From contig DEXE01000003.1 of assembly GCA_002363955.1 (NCBI GenBank), forward strand, positions 599,060-663,059: 64,000 bases of DNA, in the 5' to 3' direction. Below, piece by piece: positions 53,619-62,182 of the stretch. Each line of letters opens with the position of its first letter. Within the stretch, counting starts at the first letter, position 1. The DNA is from Methylophaga sp. UBA3192. Lineage in GTDB: Bacteria > Pseudomonadota > Gammaproteobacteria > Nitrosococcales > Methylophagaceae. The notes under the pieces are model-generated. The model was not told the DNA's origin and ran no database searches. It saw nothing but the letters and a program-made list of their open reading frames with translations. A program made the position numbers and the translations under genes.

Positions 53619-55631
53619 GTGAAAGATCTCAATCCGCAACAGCGGGAAGCTGTGCGTTACATCGATGGACCGTTGTTAGTGTTAGCCGGTGCCGGCAGTG
53701 GCAAGACGCGGGTGATTACCCGTAAGATTGCCTATCTGATCGAGCAATGCGGTATGAAAGCCAGCAATATCGCTGCCGTAACTTTTACCAATAAAGCTGC
53801 TCGTGAGATGAAAGAGCGGGTTGCTGATTTGATGTCTACCCGACAAGCCTCAGCGCGAGGTTTGATGGTATCCACATTCCATACGCTTGGTTTGAATATC
53901 CTGCGGCGTGATGGAAAATCACTAGGCTATCGTCCCGGCTTTTCCATTTTTGATGCCCAGGATTCTTTGGCGGTTTTTCGCGATCTGATGGGACGTGATT
54001 TTGCGGCTGACAGTGATCATGCACAGGAAGTGCAAAACCTGATTTCAAACTGGAAAAACCAATTAATTTTGCCCGAGCAGGCGGCCCAGATTGCCGACGG
54101 TGCTCAGGAAGAATTCGCTGCCAGGGTTTACCCACGTTATGTGCAGGCATTGCAGGCCTATAACGCCGTAGATTTTGATGATCTGATTTTAAAACCGGTG
54201 ATTCTGTTCCGAGAACATCGTGATGTGTTACAAAAATGGCAGGCCAAAATTCACTATCTGCTGGTGGATGAATATCAGGATACCAACGGTTGTCAGTATG
54301 AACTGGTTAAACAACTGGTCGGCATCCGTGAAAAGCTCACCGTAGTAGGGGACGATGATCAATCAGTCTATTCCTGGCGTGGCGCCCGACCAGAAAATCT
54401 GGTGCAACTGCAAACTGACTTTCCACGATTAAAGTTGATTAAACTCGAACAGAATTATCGGTCGATGGGCCGTATCCTGCGAGTCGCCAACACGTTGATA
54501 AGTCATAACCCTCATATTTTTGAAAAGAAACTGTGGAGTGCGATGGGTGAGGGTGATGCGATTCGGGTAATTGGCTGTCGTGATGACGAACATGAATCAG
54601 AAAAAGTTATTTCCGAGCTGCTTTATCACAAGCTCAAACACCAGGCCAGTTTCAAGGACTATGCGATTCTGTATCGCAGCAATCATCAATCCCGTTCGCT
54701 GGAAAAAGTGTTACGTGAACATAACGTGCCGTATTTTCTGACCGGTGGCACCTCATTTTTCTCGCGGGTTGAAGTCAAAGACATCATGGCCTATCTGCGC
54801 CTGCTGGCCAATCAGGATGATGATAATGCCTTTTTACGAGTCATTAACACGCCACGTCGAGGTATCGGTTCATCTACCTTACAGGCGCTTGGAGAATATG
54901 CTGCCAAGCGTAACACCAGCATGTTTGGCGCCTGTTTTGAAATGGGTCTGGCTGAAAGCCTGCCGCCTAAATCAGTACAGAATCTGGAAGTCTTTACCCG
55001 CTGGCTGATTGATATTGCTGATCGTGCTGCCCGTGGCAATCTGCTGGATGCGATCAAGGATATGATCGAGGAGATCAATTACCGCGGCTGGCTGGAAGAA
55101 GTCAGTGGCGATCCGAATAAAGCCAATCGACGTATGGAAAATGTCGATGAACTGGTCAGCTGGATCGAGCGAATGATTGATCAGGACACCGAAGAAAAAT
55201 CGATTGGCGATATTGCGGCACGTTTAACGTTGATGGATATCATGGACCGGCAGGCTGATGAGAATCAGGCCGATGCAGTACATTTGATGACATTACATGC
55301 CGCTAAAGGCTTGGAATTCCCGCATGTATTCATTGTCGGTATGGAAGAAGAAATCCTTCCACATCGAACCAGTATTGAAGAGGATTCCATTGAAGAAGAA
55401 CGACGTCTGGCGTACGTTGGCATAACAAGGGCACAACGCAGTCTGGTGATGACGCTGGCCAATACCCGTAAACGTTATGGTGAAAAGGTGGACTGTGAAG
55501 AAAGTCGTTTTCTTCGAGAATTACCAGCGGAAGATCTGATCTGGATGACCGAAAAAACTCAGGTTGATCCGGAAGAACGAAAAGAGCGTGGCAAAGCGCA
55601 TTTATCCAATATTCGGGATATGCTTAAGTAA
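53619..55631 (+). CDS. rep: ATP-dependent DNA helicase Rep
   Basis: A 670-residue UvrD/Rep superfamily 1 helicase, close to the E. coli Rep length (673). Motifs run in order: Walker A VLAGAGSGKTRVITRKIA near 19-36, AAVTFTNKAAREMKERV, Walker B YLLVDEYQDTN, VVGDDDQSVYSWRGARPEN, LEQNYRSMGRIL, and LMTLHAAKGLEFPHVFIVGMEEEI. It clears proteins from DNA ahead of the replication fork. The start is GTG 53619, only 6 nt after comM, without a clear ribosome site; translation coupling with comM is likely. Confidence 0.92.
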   Translation: MKDLNPQQREAVRYIDGPLLVLAGAGSGKTRVITRKIAYLIEQCGMKASNIAAVTFTNKAAREMKERVADLMSTRQASARGLMVSTFHTLGLNILRRDGKSLGYRPGFSIFDAQDSLAVFRDLMGRDFAADSDHAQEVQNLISNWKNQLILPEQAAQIADGAQEEFAARVYPRYVQALQAYNAVDFDDLILKPVILFREHRDVLQKWQAKIHYLLVDEYQDTNGCQYELVKQLVGIREKLTVVGDDDQSVYSWRGARPENLVQLQTDFPRLKLIKLEQNYRSMGRILRVANTLISHNPHIFEKKLWSAMGEGDAIRVIGCRDDEHESEKVISELLYHKLKHQASFKDYAILYRSNHQSRSLEKVLREHNVPYFLTGGTSFFSRVEVKDIMAYLRLLANQDDDNAFLRVINTPRRGIGSSTLQALGEYAAKRNTSMFGACFEMGLAESLPPKSVQNLEVFTRWLIDIADRAARGNLLDAIKDMIEEINYRGWLEEVSGDPNKANRRMENVDELVSWIERMIDQDTEEKSIGDIAARLTLMDIMDRQADENQADAVHLMTLHAAKGLEFPHVFIVGMEEEILPHRTSIEEDSIEEERRLAYVGITRAQRSLVMTLANTRKRYGEKVDCEESRFLRELPAEDLIWMTEKTQVDPEERKERGKAHLSNIRDMLK

Positions 55632-55688
55632 TACCACTCGGATAAAACAAAACGGGTGCTAACCCACAATGGAAATCAGGTTGGAAAA

Positions 55689-56549
55689 ATGATGAAAAAT
55701 AAACTTTTGTGCTTGGCGATGTTGATACCCGGTTTGGCAAATGCTCAAGTGTTTCTCGAGCAGACTCAGGCGGAAAGTGGCAGTTATTACAAGGGCGTCC
55801 TGGCAGTAACCGCGGGTTGTGATGGATCGGGGACTACCCGCATCACGGTTGATATTCCGGAAGGTCTGCAATTTGTGCAACCCATGCCCAAAGCGGGCTG
55901 GCAGCTGGAAGTCGTCAAAAAGCCGGTTGAACGCCCATTCTTTAAGGATGGGGTCGAGATAACCGAAGCTGTTCGGCAGATTACCTGGTCAGGTAATACC
56001 TTAAGTGATATTCATTTTGATGAATTTATTTTCCGTGGGCGGATTGGTGTGGGTGCCACCAGCGTGCTGACTTTTCCGGTCACGCAGAAATGTGAATCAG
56101 GCGAATTACATTGGGATCAAATTGCCGAAGCAACCGTCGAAACCCGGGGACAAGTGCAGGGTCAATATCGTGAAATGGATTTTGAAGAAGATGAATTACA
56201 TCAACAACATGATGAGATGGATCAGCAAACAGATCCATCAGGTGATCACAGTCAGCATAAAGCGCATCAGCATCAACACCAGCATGGCCAAACTAAGGGT
56301 GAATCTGAGCATTCCGTGGATCATAGTCAACATAAAAGCCATCAGCATCAACATGGTCAGGCTAAAGATGAAACCGATCACTCAGCCCATCAACACCACC
56401 ATGATCCTCAGATGGATATGACTGAGGAAGATAGTGAAATGGATCATTCAGCTCATGCTGGCCACGGCGGCCATGGTCAATCCACTCTGCAATATCCAGC
56501 ACCGTATGTGACCGTGGTGGATGGCACGGGTGATCATCATCACCATTAA
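55689..56549 (+). CDS. YcnI-like (DUF1775) domain protein with a long His-rich extension
   Basis: A 286-residue exported protein. A signal peptide (KLLCLAMLIPGLANA) leads to a DUF1775/YcnI-type domain (VFLEQTQAESGSYYKGVLAVTAGCDGSGTTRITVDIPEGLQFVQPMPKAGWQ, about 21-150). YcnI proteins bind Cu(II) with the N-terminal His of the mature chain, which usually reads AHV. Here the mature start is QV, so that His is absent. From about residue 171 the chain is rich in His, Gln and Asp (SQHKAHQHQHQHG and HQHHHD) and ends GDHHHH, giving many possible Cu or Zn ligands. It lies 57 nt after rep. A half-formed terminator follows, probably cut by the IS30 insertion. Confidence 0.75.
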   Translation: MMKNKLLCLAMLIPGLANAQVFLEQTQAESGSYYKGVLAVTAGCDGSGTTRITVDIPEGLQFVQPMPKAGWQLEVVKKPVERPFFKDGVEITEAVRQITWSGNTLSDIHFDEFIFRGRIGVGATSVLTFPVTQKCESGELHWDQIAEATVETRGQVQGQYREMDFEEDELHQQHDEMDQQTDPSGDHSQHKAHQHQHQHGQTKGESEHSVDHSQHKSHQHQHGQAKDETDHSAHQHHHDPQMDMTEEDSEMDHSAHAGHGGHGQSTLQYPAPYVTVVDGTGDHHHH

Positions 56550-56593
56550 TGCTCTAGCAGCATAAAAAAGGCCTCGTTTTTAATACAAACGGG

Positions 56594-57823
56594 TGTAGAT
56601 TCAAGTGATCATCGCAACACCCTTACTAATCATGTGTGATGGTGTTTTAAATTTCAATGTTTTCCTCGGGCGTTCGTTTAACTGAGTTGCAAGACCATTC
56701 AGCTGTTCTTGTGTGTGCGGTGATAGATCTGTTTTTTTAGGCAAGTATTGACGAATTAGGCTGTTGGTATTTTCGTTTGTGCCCCTTTGCCAAGGGCACT
56801 GAGGTTCACAAAAGTACACAGGAATGCCAATTTCTTTTGTAAAGTCAGCATGTTTAGCCAACTCCATGCCTCTATCCCAAGTCAATGATTTACGATATTC
56901 AACTGGCATCTTTTTAAACGTTGCTAACAAGGCTGTATGTACTGATTCAGCATCCTTTCCTGCCAGTTTGAGAATGATGGTAAAGCGTGATTTCCTATCG
57001 ACTAACGTAGCGATGTGTGTGTTTTTCGAGCCTGACACCAGATCACCTTCCCAGTGACCAAGGGACTTTCGGTTATCAATGTTTTTAGAGCGATCATGGA
57101 TCGACAAGCCGTTAACAATTTTAGTGAAGCTCCTATCGCCACTTCGACGATGATATTTGCTGTGACGCATCGGCCTGCTACGACGCAGATGTTGCGTGAA
57201 AGCGTGATGGATAATACCTTTGGCTCGCACGTATATTGATTTATAAATGGTCTCATGTGAAACCTGCATTTGCTTGTTTCGTGAGAATTCTATGCTTAAC
57301 CAGCCAGATATTTGCTCGGGGGACCACTTCAACTCAAGCTTTGACATGATGAGCCGTCGCAAAACTGAATTAAGCTCTAGTATTCCAAGTTTAGGCCGTT
57401 TGGCCATGCGCCTTGCACGATTATCTGCATCAACCGCTTTGTAGTAGCGCCTTCCTCGGTTACGCGCAATTTCTCGAGATATGGTTGAAGGGGAGCGGTT
57501 TAGCATCCTGGCGATAGCTCTGAGTGACATCTTCGCCGATAATGCGACTCTTATTTCCTCACGCTCAGCAATTGTCAGATGTTTGGCATTTCTGGTTCTG
57601 GTTCTGGGTTTGATGCCACCGGTTTCACGTAATGCTGTGAAAACTGTACCGGGTGCTGCGTCCAATACTCTTCCAATATCACTGAAACCGGTGCCTTGTT
57701 TCCATAAATTAAATACCAGTTCTTTCTCATCTTGAGTAAATGTTCGTTTTGCTCGTTTCATCAAATGTGCCCATGCAAATCAGTATTTTAGTAAAACTGT
57801 TGCTTTGACCATTTGAATCTACA
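56594..57823. mobile_element. IS30-family insertion sequence
   Basis: A 1230-bp element with 26-bp terminal inverted repeats: left starts TGTAGATTCAAGTGATCATC (56594-56619), and the right end (57798-57823), read inwards, starts TGTAGATTCAAATGGTCAAA. They match at about 22 of 26 positions. It carries one transposase gene. The flanking bases GGG and GCG are not a direct repeat. The right end abuts an IS3 remnant, which points to an adjacent deletion after insertion. Confidence 0.85.
56601..57761 (-). CDS. IS30-family transposase
   Basis: A 386-residue DDE transposase. The N-terminal helix-turn-helix region reads FTQDEKELVFNLWKQGTGFSDIGRVLDAAPGTV, with a second HTH LRAIARMLNRSPSTISREIARNRGRRYY. 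The catalytic domain includes GHWEGDLVSGSKN (first Asp), SLTWDRGMELAKH (second Asp) and PCPWQRGTNENTNSLIRQYLPK (Glu), the usual IS30 order. It is intact and may be active. Start ATG 57761; its stop lies inside the left inverted repeat. Confidence 0.93.
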   Translation of the reverse strand: MKRAKRTFTQDEKELVFNLWKQGTGFSDIGRVLDAAPGTVFTALRETGGIKPRTRTRNAKHLTIAEREEIRVALSAKMSLRAIARMLNRSPSTISREIARNRGRRYYKAVDADNRARRMAKRPKLGILELNSVLRRLIMSKLELKWSPEQISGWLSIEFSRNKQMQVSHETIYKSIYVRAKGIIHHAFTQHLRRSRPMRHSKYHRRSGDRSFTKIVNGLSIHDRSKNIDNRKSLGHWEGDLVSGSKNTHIATLVDRKSRFTIILKLAGKDAESVHTALLATFKKMPVEYRKSLTWDRGMELAKHADFTKEIGIPVYFCEPQCPWQRGTNENTNSLIRQYLPKKTDLSPHTQEQLNGLATQLNERPRKTLKFKTPSHMISKGVAMIT

Positions 57824-58741
57824 GCGGCGTACTTTGCGCGAGACCTGAAGTGAAGTACGCCTTCATAAAGAAGCACAGCGATGGCTATAAAGTGGGCCGC
57901 TTGTTGCGAACACTGGATGTTTCCCCCAGTGGCTATTACGGCTGGTTAAATCGGCCTGAATCAGCAAGGGCCAAACAGAATCGGGCAATCGCTGCCAAAA
58001 TTCGGGTTTTCCACCAAGCTAGCCGCGGAATATATGGTTCGCCACGTATTCATAAGGATTTAGTGGCGTTTGGCGAATCTGTTGGTTTGAACCGTGTGGC
58101 ACGGCTTATGAAGGAGCACGGCATTCAGTCCAAAATGGTCAAGAAGTTTGTCATCACAACGGATTCCAAAAATACGATGACGCCTGCACCCGATCGGCTT
58201 CAAAGAAACTTCCAGGTAAGCGACAAGAATCGGGCATGGGTATCGGACACTACTTTTATTCCAACGAGACAGGGTTGGCTGTACCTGGCTGTGGTGATTG
58301 ACTTGTATTCTCGCATGGTAATTGGGTGGTCCATGAGCGAAAAGAACAACGCTCAACTTGTCTCCGATGCGATAACTATGGCGGTCTGGCGCAGAGGTCG
58401 TAAAGACGGCATCGTGGTCCACTCTGATCAAGGGAGCACCTACGCCTCGGGAAATTACCAAACTCTTTTGGCCGAATCGGGCTGTGTTTGTAGTATGAGT
58501 CGCAAAGGCGAGTGTCTGGACAATGCTGTGGCTGAAAGCTTCTTTGGCACACTGAAGACCGAATTGGTCGATCATGAGGACTACCTAACAAGAACAGCGG
58601 CCAAATAAAGCCTATTCGAATATATCGAAGTCTTTTACAATCGAAAGCGGCGGCACTCGTATTTGAACTACGTAAGTCCCGAGGAATACGAGGCAAAATG
58701 TGCCTCTCACTAAACCCGTCCGTTTTATTGGGGGAATGTCA
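57824..58741 (+). mobile_element. Truncated IS3-family element
   Basis: The 3' part of an IS3-type element, without its left end and most of orfA. The last codons of orfA (AAYFARDLK, stop 57851-57853) remain, overlapping the orfB start, as is normal in this family. The right end closes with GGGGGAATGTCA (to about 58741), whose complement TGACATTCCCCC is an IS3-like terminus. The left part was probably lost when the IS30 element arrived. Confidence 0.75.
57850..58713 (+). pseudogene. IS3 orfB transposase with in-frame stop
   Basis: The DDE domain is intact (WVSDTTFIP, VHSDQGSTY and CLDNAVAESFF). The orfB reading frame runs from GTG 57850 to a TAA at 58606-58608 after TRTAAK, and then continues in the same frame as SLFEYIEVFYNRKRRHSYLNYVSPEEYEAKCASH to 58713. 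Family members have Gln (CAA) at this position, so a single C-to-T change explains the stop. The C-terminal region is lost from the product, and orfA is missing, so transposition is unlikely. Confidence 0.8.
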
Positions 58742-58748
58742 GAGAGAT

Positions 58749-58775
58749 ATCAAGGGGCCAGCAAACTTGATATGA
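58749..58775. repeat. 27-bp hairpin repeat, left copy
   Basis: ATCAAGGGGCCAGCAAACTT, then GATATGA, is repeated at 60305-60331 with 25 of 27 bases identical. The left copy also forms an 8-bp stem (ATATCAAG at 58747-58754 with CTTGATAT at 58766-58773). The two copies flank the DUF3883 and HEPN-like genes in direct orientation. Confidence 0.7.
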
Positions 58776-58885
58776 AGTATTTTTTTTCACTGAACTAAAG
58801 TTGATATATCTTTTATGAAATTTACTCTTTCGACAAATTTGAGGACCATATACCTTACATTTATGGTTATTTATAAATAATAGCT

Positions 58886-59734
58886 ATGGCTAACAACTGG
58901 TCAGATTCAGAAGTTGAGGCGGCTGTTGAAGATTACTTCAGGATGCTTCGACTTGAACTCTCTGGTCAAAAGTTTAATAAATCAGAGCATCGTCGAGCTC
59001 TGATTGAACAGCTGAATAACCGCACGGATGGATCGATCGAGTTAAAACATCAGAATATTAGTGCCGTTTTGATCGAAATGGGTATTCCATACATTGACGG
59101 TTATAAACCCCGATTCAATTATCAACGCTCTCTTTTACCTCTCGCAATTACAGATTACCTTGAGAGGCATCCTGAGATTCAGCTGCTATTTGAGAAAGAC
59201 TCGGCATTCATCCCATCTGTTCCGACTATAGAAGATTTCCTGGCCGCCCTGGAACAGCCTCCGGCTCCAATAGATCGCAAAGAGAGCGGTATTGCAGAAC
59301 CCAAGATTATTTATAATCCTGGTGGGGTAAATTATCTTGAGCGTGAAGCTCGAAATCAGTTGTTAGGTGATGCTGGAGAACAGTTTGTTATTAACTTTGA
59401 ACGTGCTCGTTTGATTCGTGCGGGTAAAGATTCTCTGGCTGACAAGATAGAACAAATCTCAATAACTATTGGTCCATCTGCTGGTTATGATATTCGTTCG
59501 TTTGATGATAATGGAGCTGATCGTTTCATTGAAGCAAAGACAACAAAATACGGAAAGAACACGCCATTTTTTGTAACACCAAATGAATTACGTTTTTCCC
59601 AGAAGAATTCCTCTCGTTATTATCTATATCGAATCTTTAAATTTCGCGATACTCCAAGGCTTTTCGCTTTACAAGGAAATCTTGAAGAACGCTGCATCCT
59701 TGCGCCGTCAGAATATATGGCGAGAACAGCATGA
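58886..59734 (+). CDS. DUF3883 domain protein (nuclease-like)
   Basis: A 282-residue protein. The N-terminal part (about 1-140) is a helical region of unknown type (WSDSEVEAAVEDYFRMLRLELSGQKFNKSEHRRAL). The C-terminal DUF3883 domain (about 155-270) reads GDAGEQFVINFERARLIRAGKDSLADKIE, GPSAGYDIRSFDDNGADRFIEAKTTKYG and FFVTPNELRFS. The Asp in YDIRSF and the E-x-K in IEAKTT are the PD-(D/E)XK-type catalytic residues, so a DNase role is plausible. DUF3883 proteins occur in restriction and defence loci. It sits between two 27-bp repeats, next to an HEPN-like gene and an IS cluster. Confidence 0.8.
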   Translation: MANNWSDSEVEAAVEDYFRMLRLELSGQKFNKSEHRRALIEQLNNRTDGSIELKHQNISAVLIEMGIPYIDGYKPRFNYQRSLLPLAITDYLERHPEIQLLFEKDSAFIPSVPTIEDFLAALEQPPAPIDRKESGIAEPKIIYNPGGVNYLEREARNQLLGDAGEQFVINFERARLIRAGKDSLADKIEQISITIGPSAGYDIRSFDDNGADRFIEAKTTKYGKNTPFFVTPNELRFSQKNSSRYYLYRIFKFRDTPRLFALQGNLEERCILAPSEYMARTA

Positions 59735-59806
59735 AATTTAATAAGAGATCTTTGGATTAGATAGTAGGTCAGTTCCATCTAACTTTATATAAATAATGAT
59801 ATTGAT

Positions 59807-60280
59807 ATGACAAATGAACAGAATGACTTAGAATCCATCGCCAGTCAGAGCGTGGGTAAAATAATATTCGCGTTATCCCAATTAGAATTTAATCTTAATC
59901 TTTGTTTTCAGTGGTTAATTCGTGCTGAGAATTTTCACACAGTAAATCCTCTTGTTGAGCGGCTTTCTTTCAAAAGCAAGATTGATGCTCTGAATGAGAT
60001 TATAGAAATTAAATTTTCTTCTAGCCCAGAGTGTATTTCTGATTTCAGTTCATGGACTAAAAAATTAGATAAATTTCGAGTGAAGAGAAATTCATTTATG
60101 CATGGTCGCTGGAGTTTTCAGCATGAGAATAAAGAAATTATTAATGTTGCTCCGGGGATGATTGGAACCAAAAGTTTAAAAGAAACTCGCTACAGTGTTG
60201 ATGAATTAAAGATGGAGCTACTTTTAATCGAAGCCATATCAAATGAATTTATAAGTATTAGGGAAAAGTGGCATATTTAG
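59807..60280 (+). CDS. HEPN-like helical protein
   Basis: A 157-residue, helix-rich protein. The segment FRVKRNSFMHGRW (about 91-103) holds an R-x4-H motif (RNSFMH), the signature of HEPN-domain RNases. I cannot name a specific family, and without a structural match the HEPN call is tentative. The gene follows the DUF3883 gene by 72 nt and precedes the right 27-bp repeat, so the two may form a pair. Many HEPN proteins are toxins or immune effectors; a role here is inferred. Confidence 0.55.
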   Translation: MTNEQNDLESIASQSVGKIIFALSQLEFNLNLCFQWLIRAENFHTVNPLVERLSFKSKIDALNEIIEIKFSSSPECISDFSSWTKKLDKFRVKRNSFMHGRWSFQHENKEIINVAPGMIGTKSLKETRYSVDELKMELLLIEAISNEFISIREKWHI

Positions 60281-60304
60281 ATTATTTAAAGTCACTATTA
60301 AAAA

Positions 60305-60331
60305 ATCAAGGGATCAGCAAACTTGATATGA
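60305..60331. repeat. 27-bp hairpin repeat, right copy
   Basis: The second copy of the 27-bp repeat (differences at two positions from the copy at 58749). Its ATCAAG (60305-60310) and CTTGAT arms again form a stem. It lies 25 nt before the DUF2200 gene. Confidence 0.7.
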
Positions 60332-60355
60332 GACCAACGCTATTTGAGGATGAAA

Positions 60356-60706
60356 ATGTCTAAACATTCTATCTTCACCATGCCCTTTGCAAAAGTTTAT
60401 CTGCTGTATATTCAAAAGGCTGAACGCAAAAATCGAACGAAAGCGGAAGTTGATCAAATCATTTGTTGGCTGACTGGTTATGACCAAGCGAGCTTAAAAC
60501 AGCAAATCGAATTGGAAAATGATTTTGAAACCTTTTTTGCTCAGGCTCCGGCCATTCATCCCAATAGCTCTCTGATTAAAGGCGTGGTGTGTGGTGTGCG
60601 GGTTGAAGAGGTTGACGATCCATTGATGCAGAAAATTCGTTATCTGGATAAGTTGATTGATGAGCTGGCTAAAGGTAAAACGATGGAGAAGATTCTCCGG
60701 CAATAA
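60356..60706 (+). CDS. DUF2200 domain protein
   Basis: A 116-residue protein of the DUF2200 family (FTMPFAKVYLLYIQKAERKNRTKAEVDQIICWLTGYDQASL ... FETFFAQAPAIHPNSSLIKGVVCGVRVEEVDDPLMQKIRYLDKLIDELAKGK). The family covers small cytosolic proteins of unknown function. I start it at ATG 60356 (MSKHS), 6 nt after GAGG. The gene lies outside the right 27-bp repeat and is probably part of the normal chromosome. Confidence 0.85.
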   Translation: MSKHSIFTMPFAKVYLLYIQKAERKNRTKAEVDQIICWLTGYDQASLKQQIELENDFETFFAQAPAIHPNSSLIKGVVCGVRVEEVDDPLMQKIRYLDKLIDELAKGKTMEKILRQ

Positions 60707-60735
60707 AACCAGCTATCAACAGACTAGATACCTAA

Positions 60736-62010
60736 TTAATTATGCGCGTGTTCTGGATGAGGTCGATGATCTTCGACCCATTGTTCGTCCATACGTGGAT
60801 CCATTTCTGCAAGCACATCGCCGGATGTGGCTGGAACGGCAACATAGACATTCATATGGTCTTCTGAGATTCGCTCGCTTTGTAATGCGTAATATCCTAA
60901 CGCCAAGGCAAACAATGTCAGTACGGTAAAGAATGCGATCGCGGAAAATCCCAGTACAAACCCTAACAATAACGGTGCGATAAATGACCCTAAGCCATAC
61001 GAAAACAGCAAGGTTCGGCTAATCTCGACCAGGTCTGTGTTTTCATCAAACACATCATTGGCACGCGCCACACTCAACGGATAAATGCTGAACAAACTGA
61101 CACCAAGCAAAAAGCCCACTGTATAAAGCAACGTCACGCTTTCACGCCAGATCAAAGGCAAAACCAGCATTAATAGAAAAACACCCGCACCGAAAAATCC
61201 AGACCAGGCCAGCATTTTCCGGCGTCCTATTCGATCCGATAACATGCCCACAGGTAATTGCGACATTAGCCCACCCAGAATGGTAATGGTCATAAACAAG
61301 GAGACCACTTTGGGTTGGTCAAACACATTTAAAACATACAGCGGTAGCATGGTATAAAACGCGCCAATAAACACCCCGCCAATAAAACTACCAACCAATG
61401 CCAACGGTGCTATCGATAACAGTTTTGGCATGCTGTATCGTTCAAAGGGTTTTAAAACCGGTTGTGAGACACGGGTGATGGCGACAAAAATTAGCGACCA
61501 GAGCACCAGAATGGAACCCAGAATGAAAATGGTATTGGCTGGCATTTCCAGCATAAGCAGCAGTTGTCCGAAGGCTAACGCCAGGAAGAAAACGATGGTG
61601 TAAATCGCCAGAATTTTGCCGCGGTCTTCGGTGGAGCTTTTTTCATTAAGCCAGCTTTCTAAGACGATCAACATGGCATAAAAGGCAAAACCGGATACCA
61701 AACGCAATGTGGCCCAAAACCAGGGATCGAACCATAAGGCGTGCCCCAAAAATGCCATGACCATAATTGCAGAAAAAGCCGAAAAACTACGTGCATGACC
61801 TACTGTGACAATCAGTTTTTGACTGAAAACAGCGGCTAACATCGCGCCCAGGAAAAAAGCGGAATTGATTAAGCCGATAGCGCCCTCATTGAGGCCTTCC
61901 TGTTTCAGGAATATGCCGATGAACGTCATCAATAAGCCATAACCCGTTGCCAATAACGCAATTGAAAAGAACAACGATGAAATGGGTAATAAGGCTCTTT
62001 GAAAAAACAT
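60736..62010 (-). CDS. MFS transporter (YcaD-like)
   Basis: A 424-residue major facilitator superfamily protein with twelve predicted helices, beginning ISSLFFSIALLATGYGLLMTFIGIFLKQEGLNEGAIGLINSAFFLGAMLAAVFSQKL. The motif GMLSDRIGRRKMLAWSG between TM8 and TM9 is the MFS loop motif. It resembles the YcaD group of transporters, whose substrate is unknown. The His-rich tail (WVEDHRPHPEHAHN) is a small oddity that could bind metal. Confidence 0.88.
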   Translation of the reverse strand: MFFQRALLPISSLFFSIALLATGYGLLMTFIGIFLKQEGLNEGAIGLINSAFFLGAMLAAVFSQKLIVTVGHARSFSAFSAIMVMAFLGHALWFDPWFWATLRLVSGFAFYAMLIVLESWLNEKSSTEDRGKILAIYTIVFFLALAFGQLLLMLEMPANTIFILGSILVLWSLIFVAITRVSQPVLKPFERYSMPKLLSIAPLALVGSFIGGVFIGAFYTMLPLYVLNVFDQPKVVSLFMTITILGGLMSQLPVGMLSDRIGRRKMLAWSGFFGAGVFLLMLVLPLIWRESVTLLYTVGFLLGVSLFSIYPLSVARANDVFDENTDLVEISRTLLFSYGLGSFIAPLLLGFVLGFSAIAFFTVLTLFALALGYYALQSERISEDHMNVYVAVPATSGDVLAEMDPRMDEQWVEDHRPHPEHAHN

Positions 62011-62049
62011 GCGGAATCCTGAAACGAAAAAAGCTTACTGCGGATAAAC

Positions 62050-62075
62050 AATAAGGCACTATTCTAGTGCTTATT
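62050..62075. promoter_or_regulatory. Palindrome upstream of the MFS gene
   Basis: AATAAG(G)CACTA and TAGTGCTTATT form an inverted repeat around TTC, 40 nt before the MFS start. It may be an operator or hairpin in the leader. Confidence 0.4.
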
Positions 62076-62182
62076 ATTTTCAAAACAAATTGACGGGAGG
62101 GTAGGGTACAGCAAAATTGATTTTGGTGGACTATGTTTGTAACTGATAACTCTGTGTTCTATGGAGTGGGTATTAGTCTCTT

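Noticed and set aside
58060..58696. Minus-strand open frames inside the IS3 orfB
   Set aside because: They are shadows of the transposase reading frame without their own signals.
56594..58741. Composite transposon carrying the DUF3883 cassette
   Set aside because: The two IS remnants are of different families and lie on one side only; no matching IS copy borders the cassette on the right.
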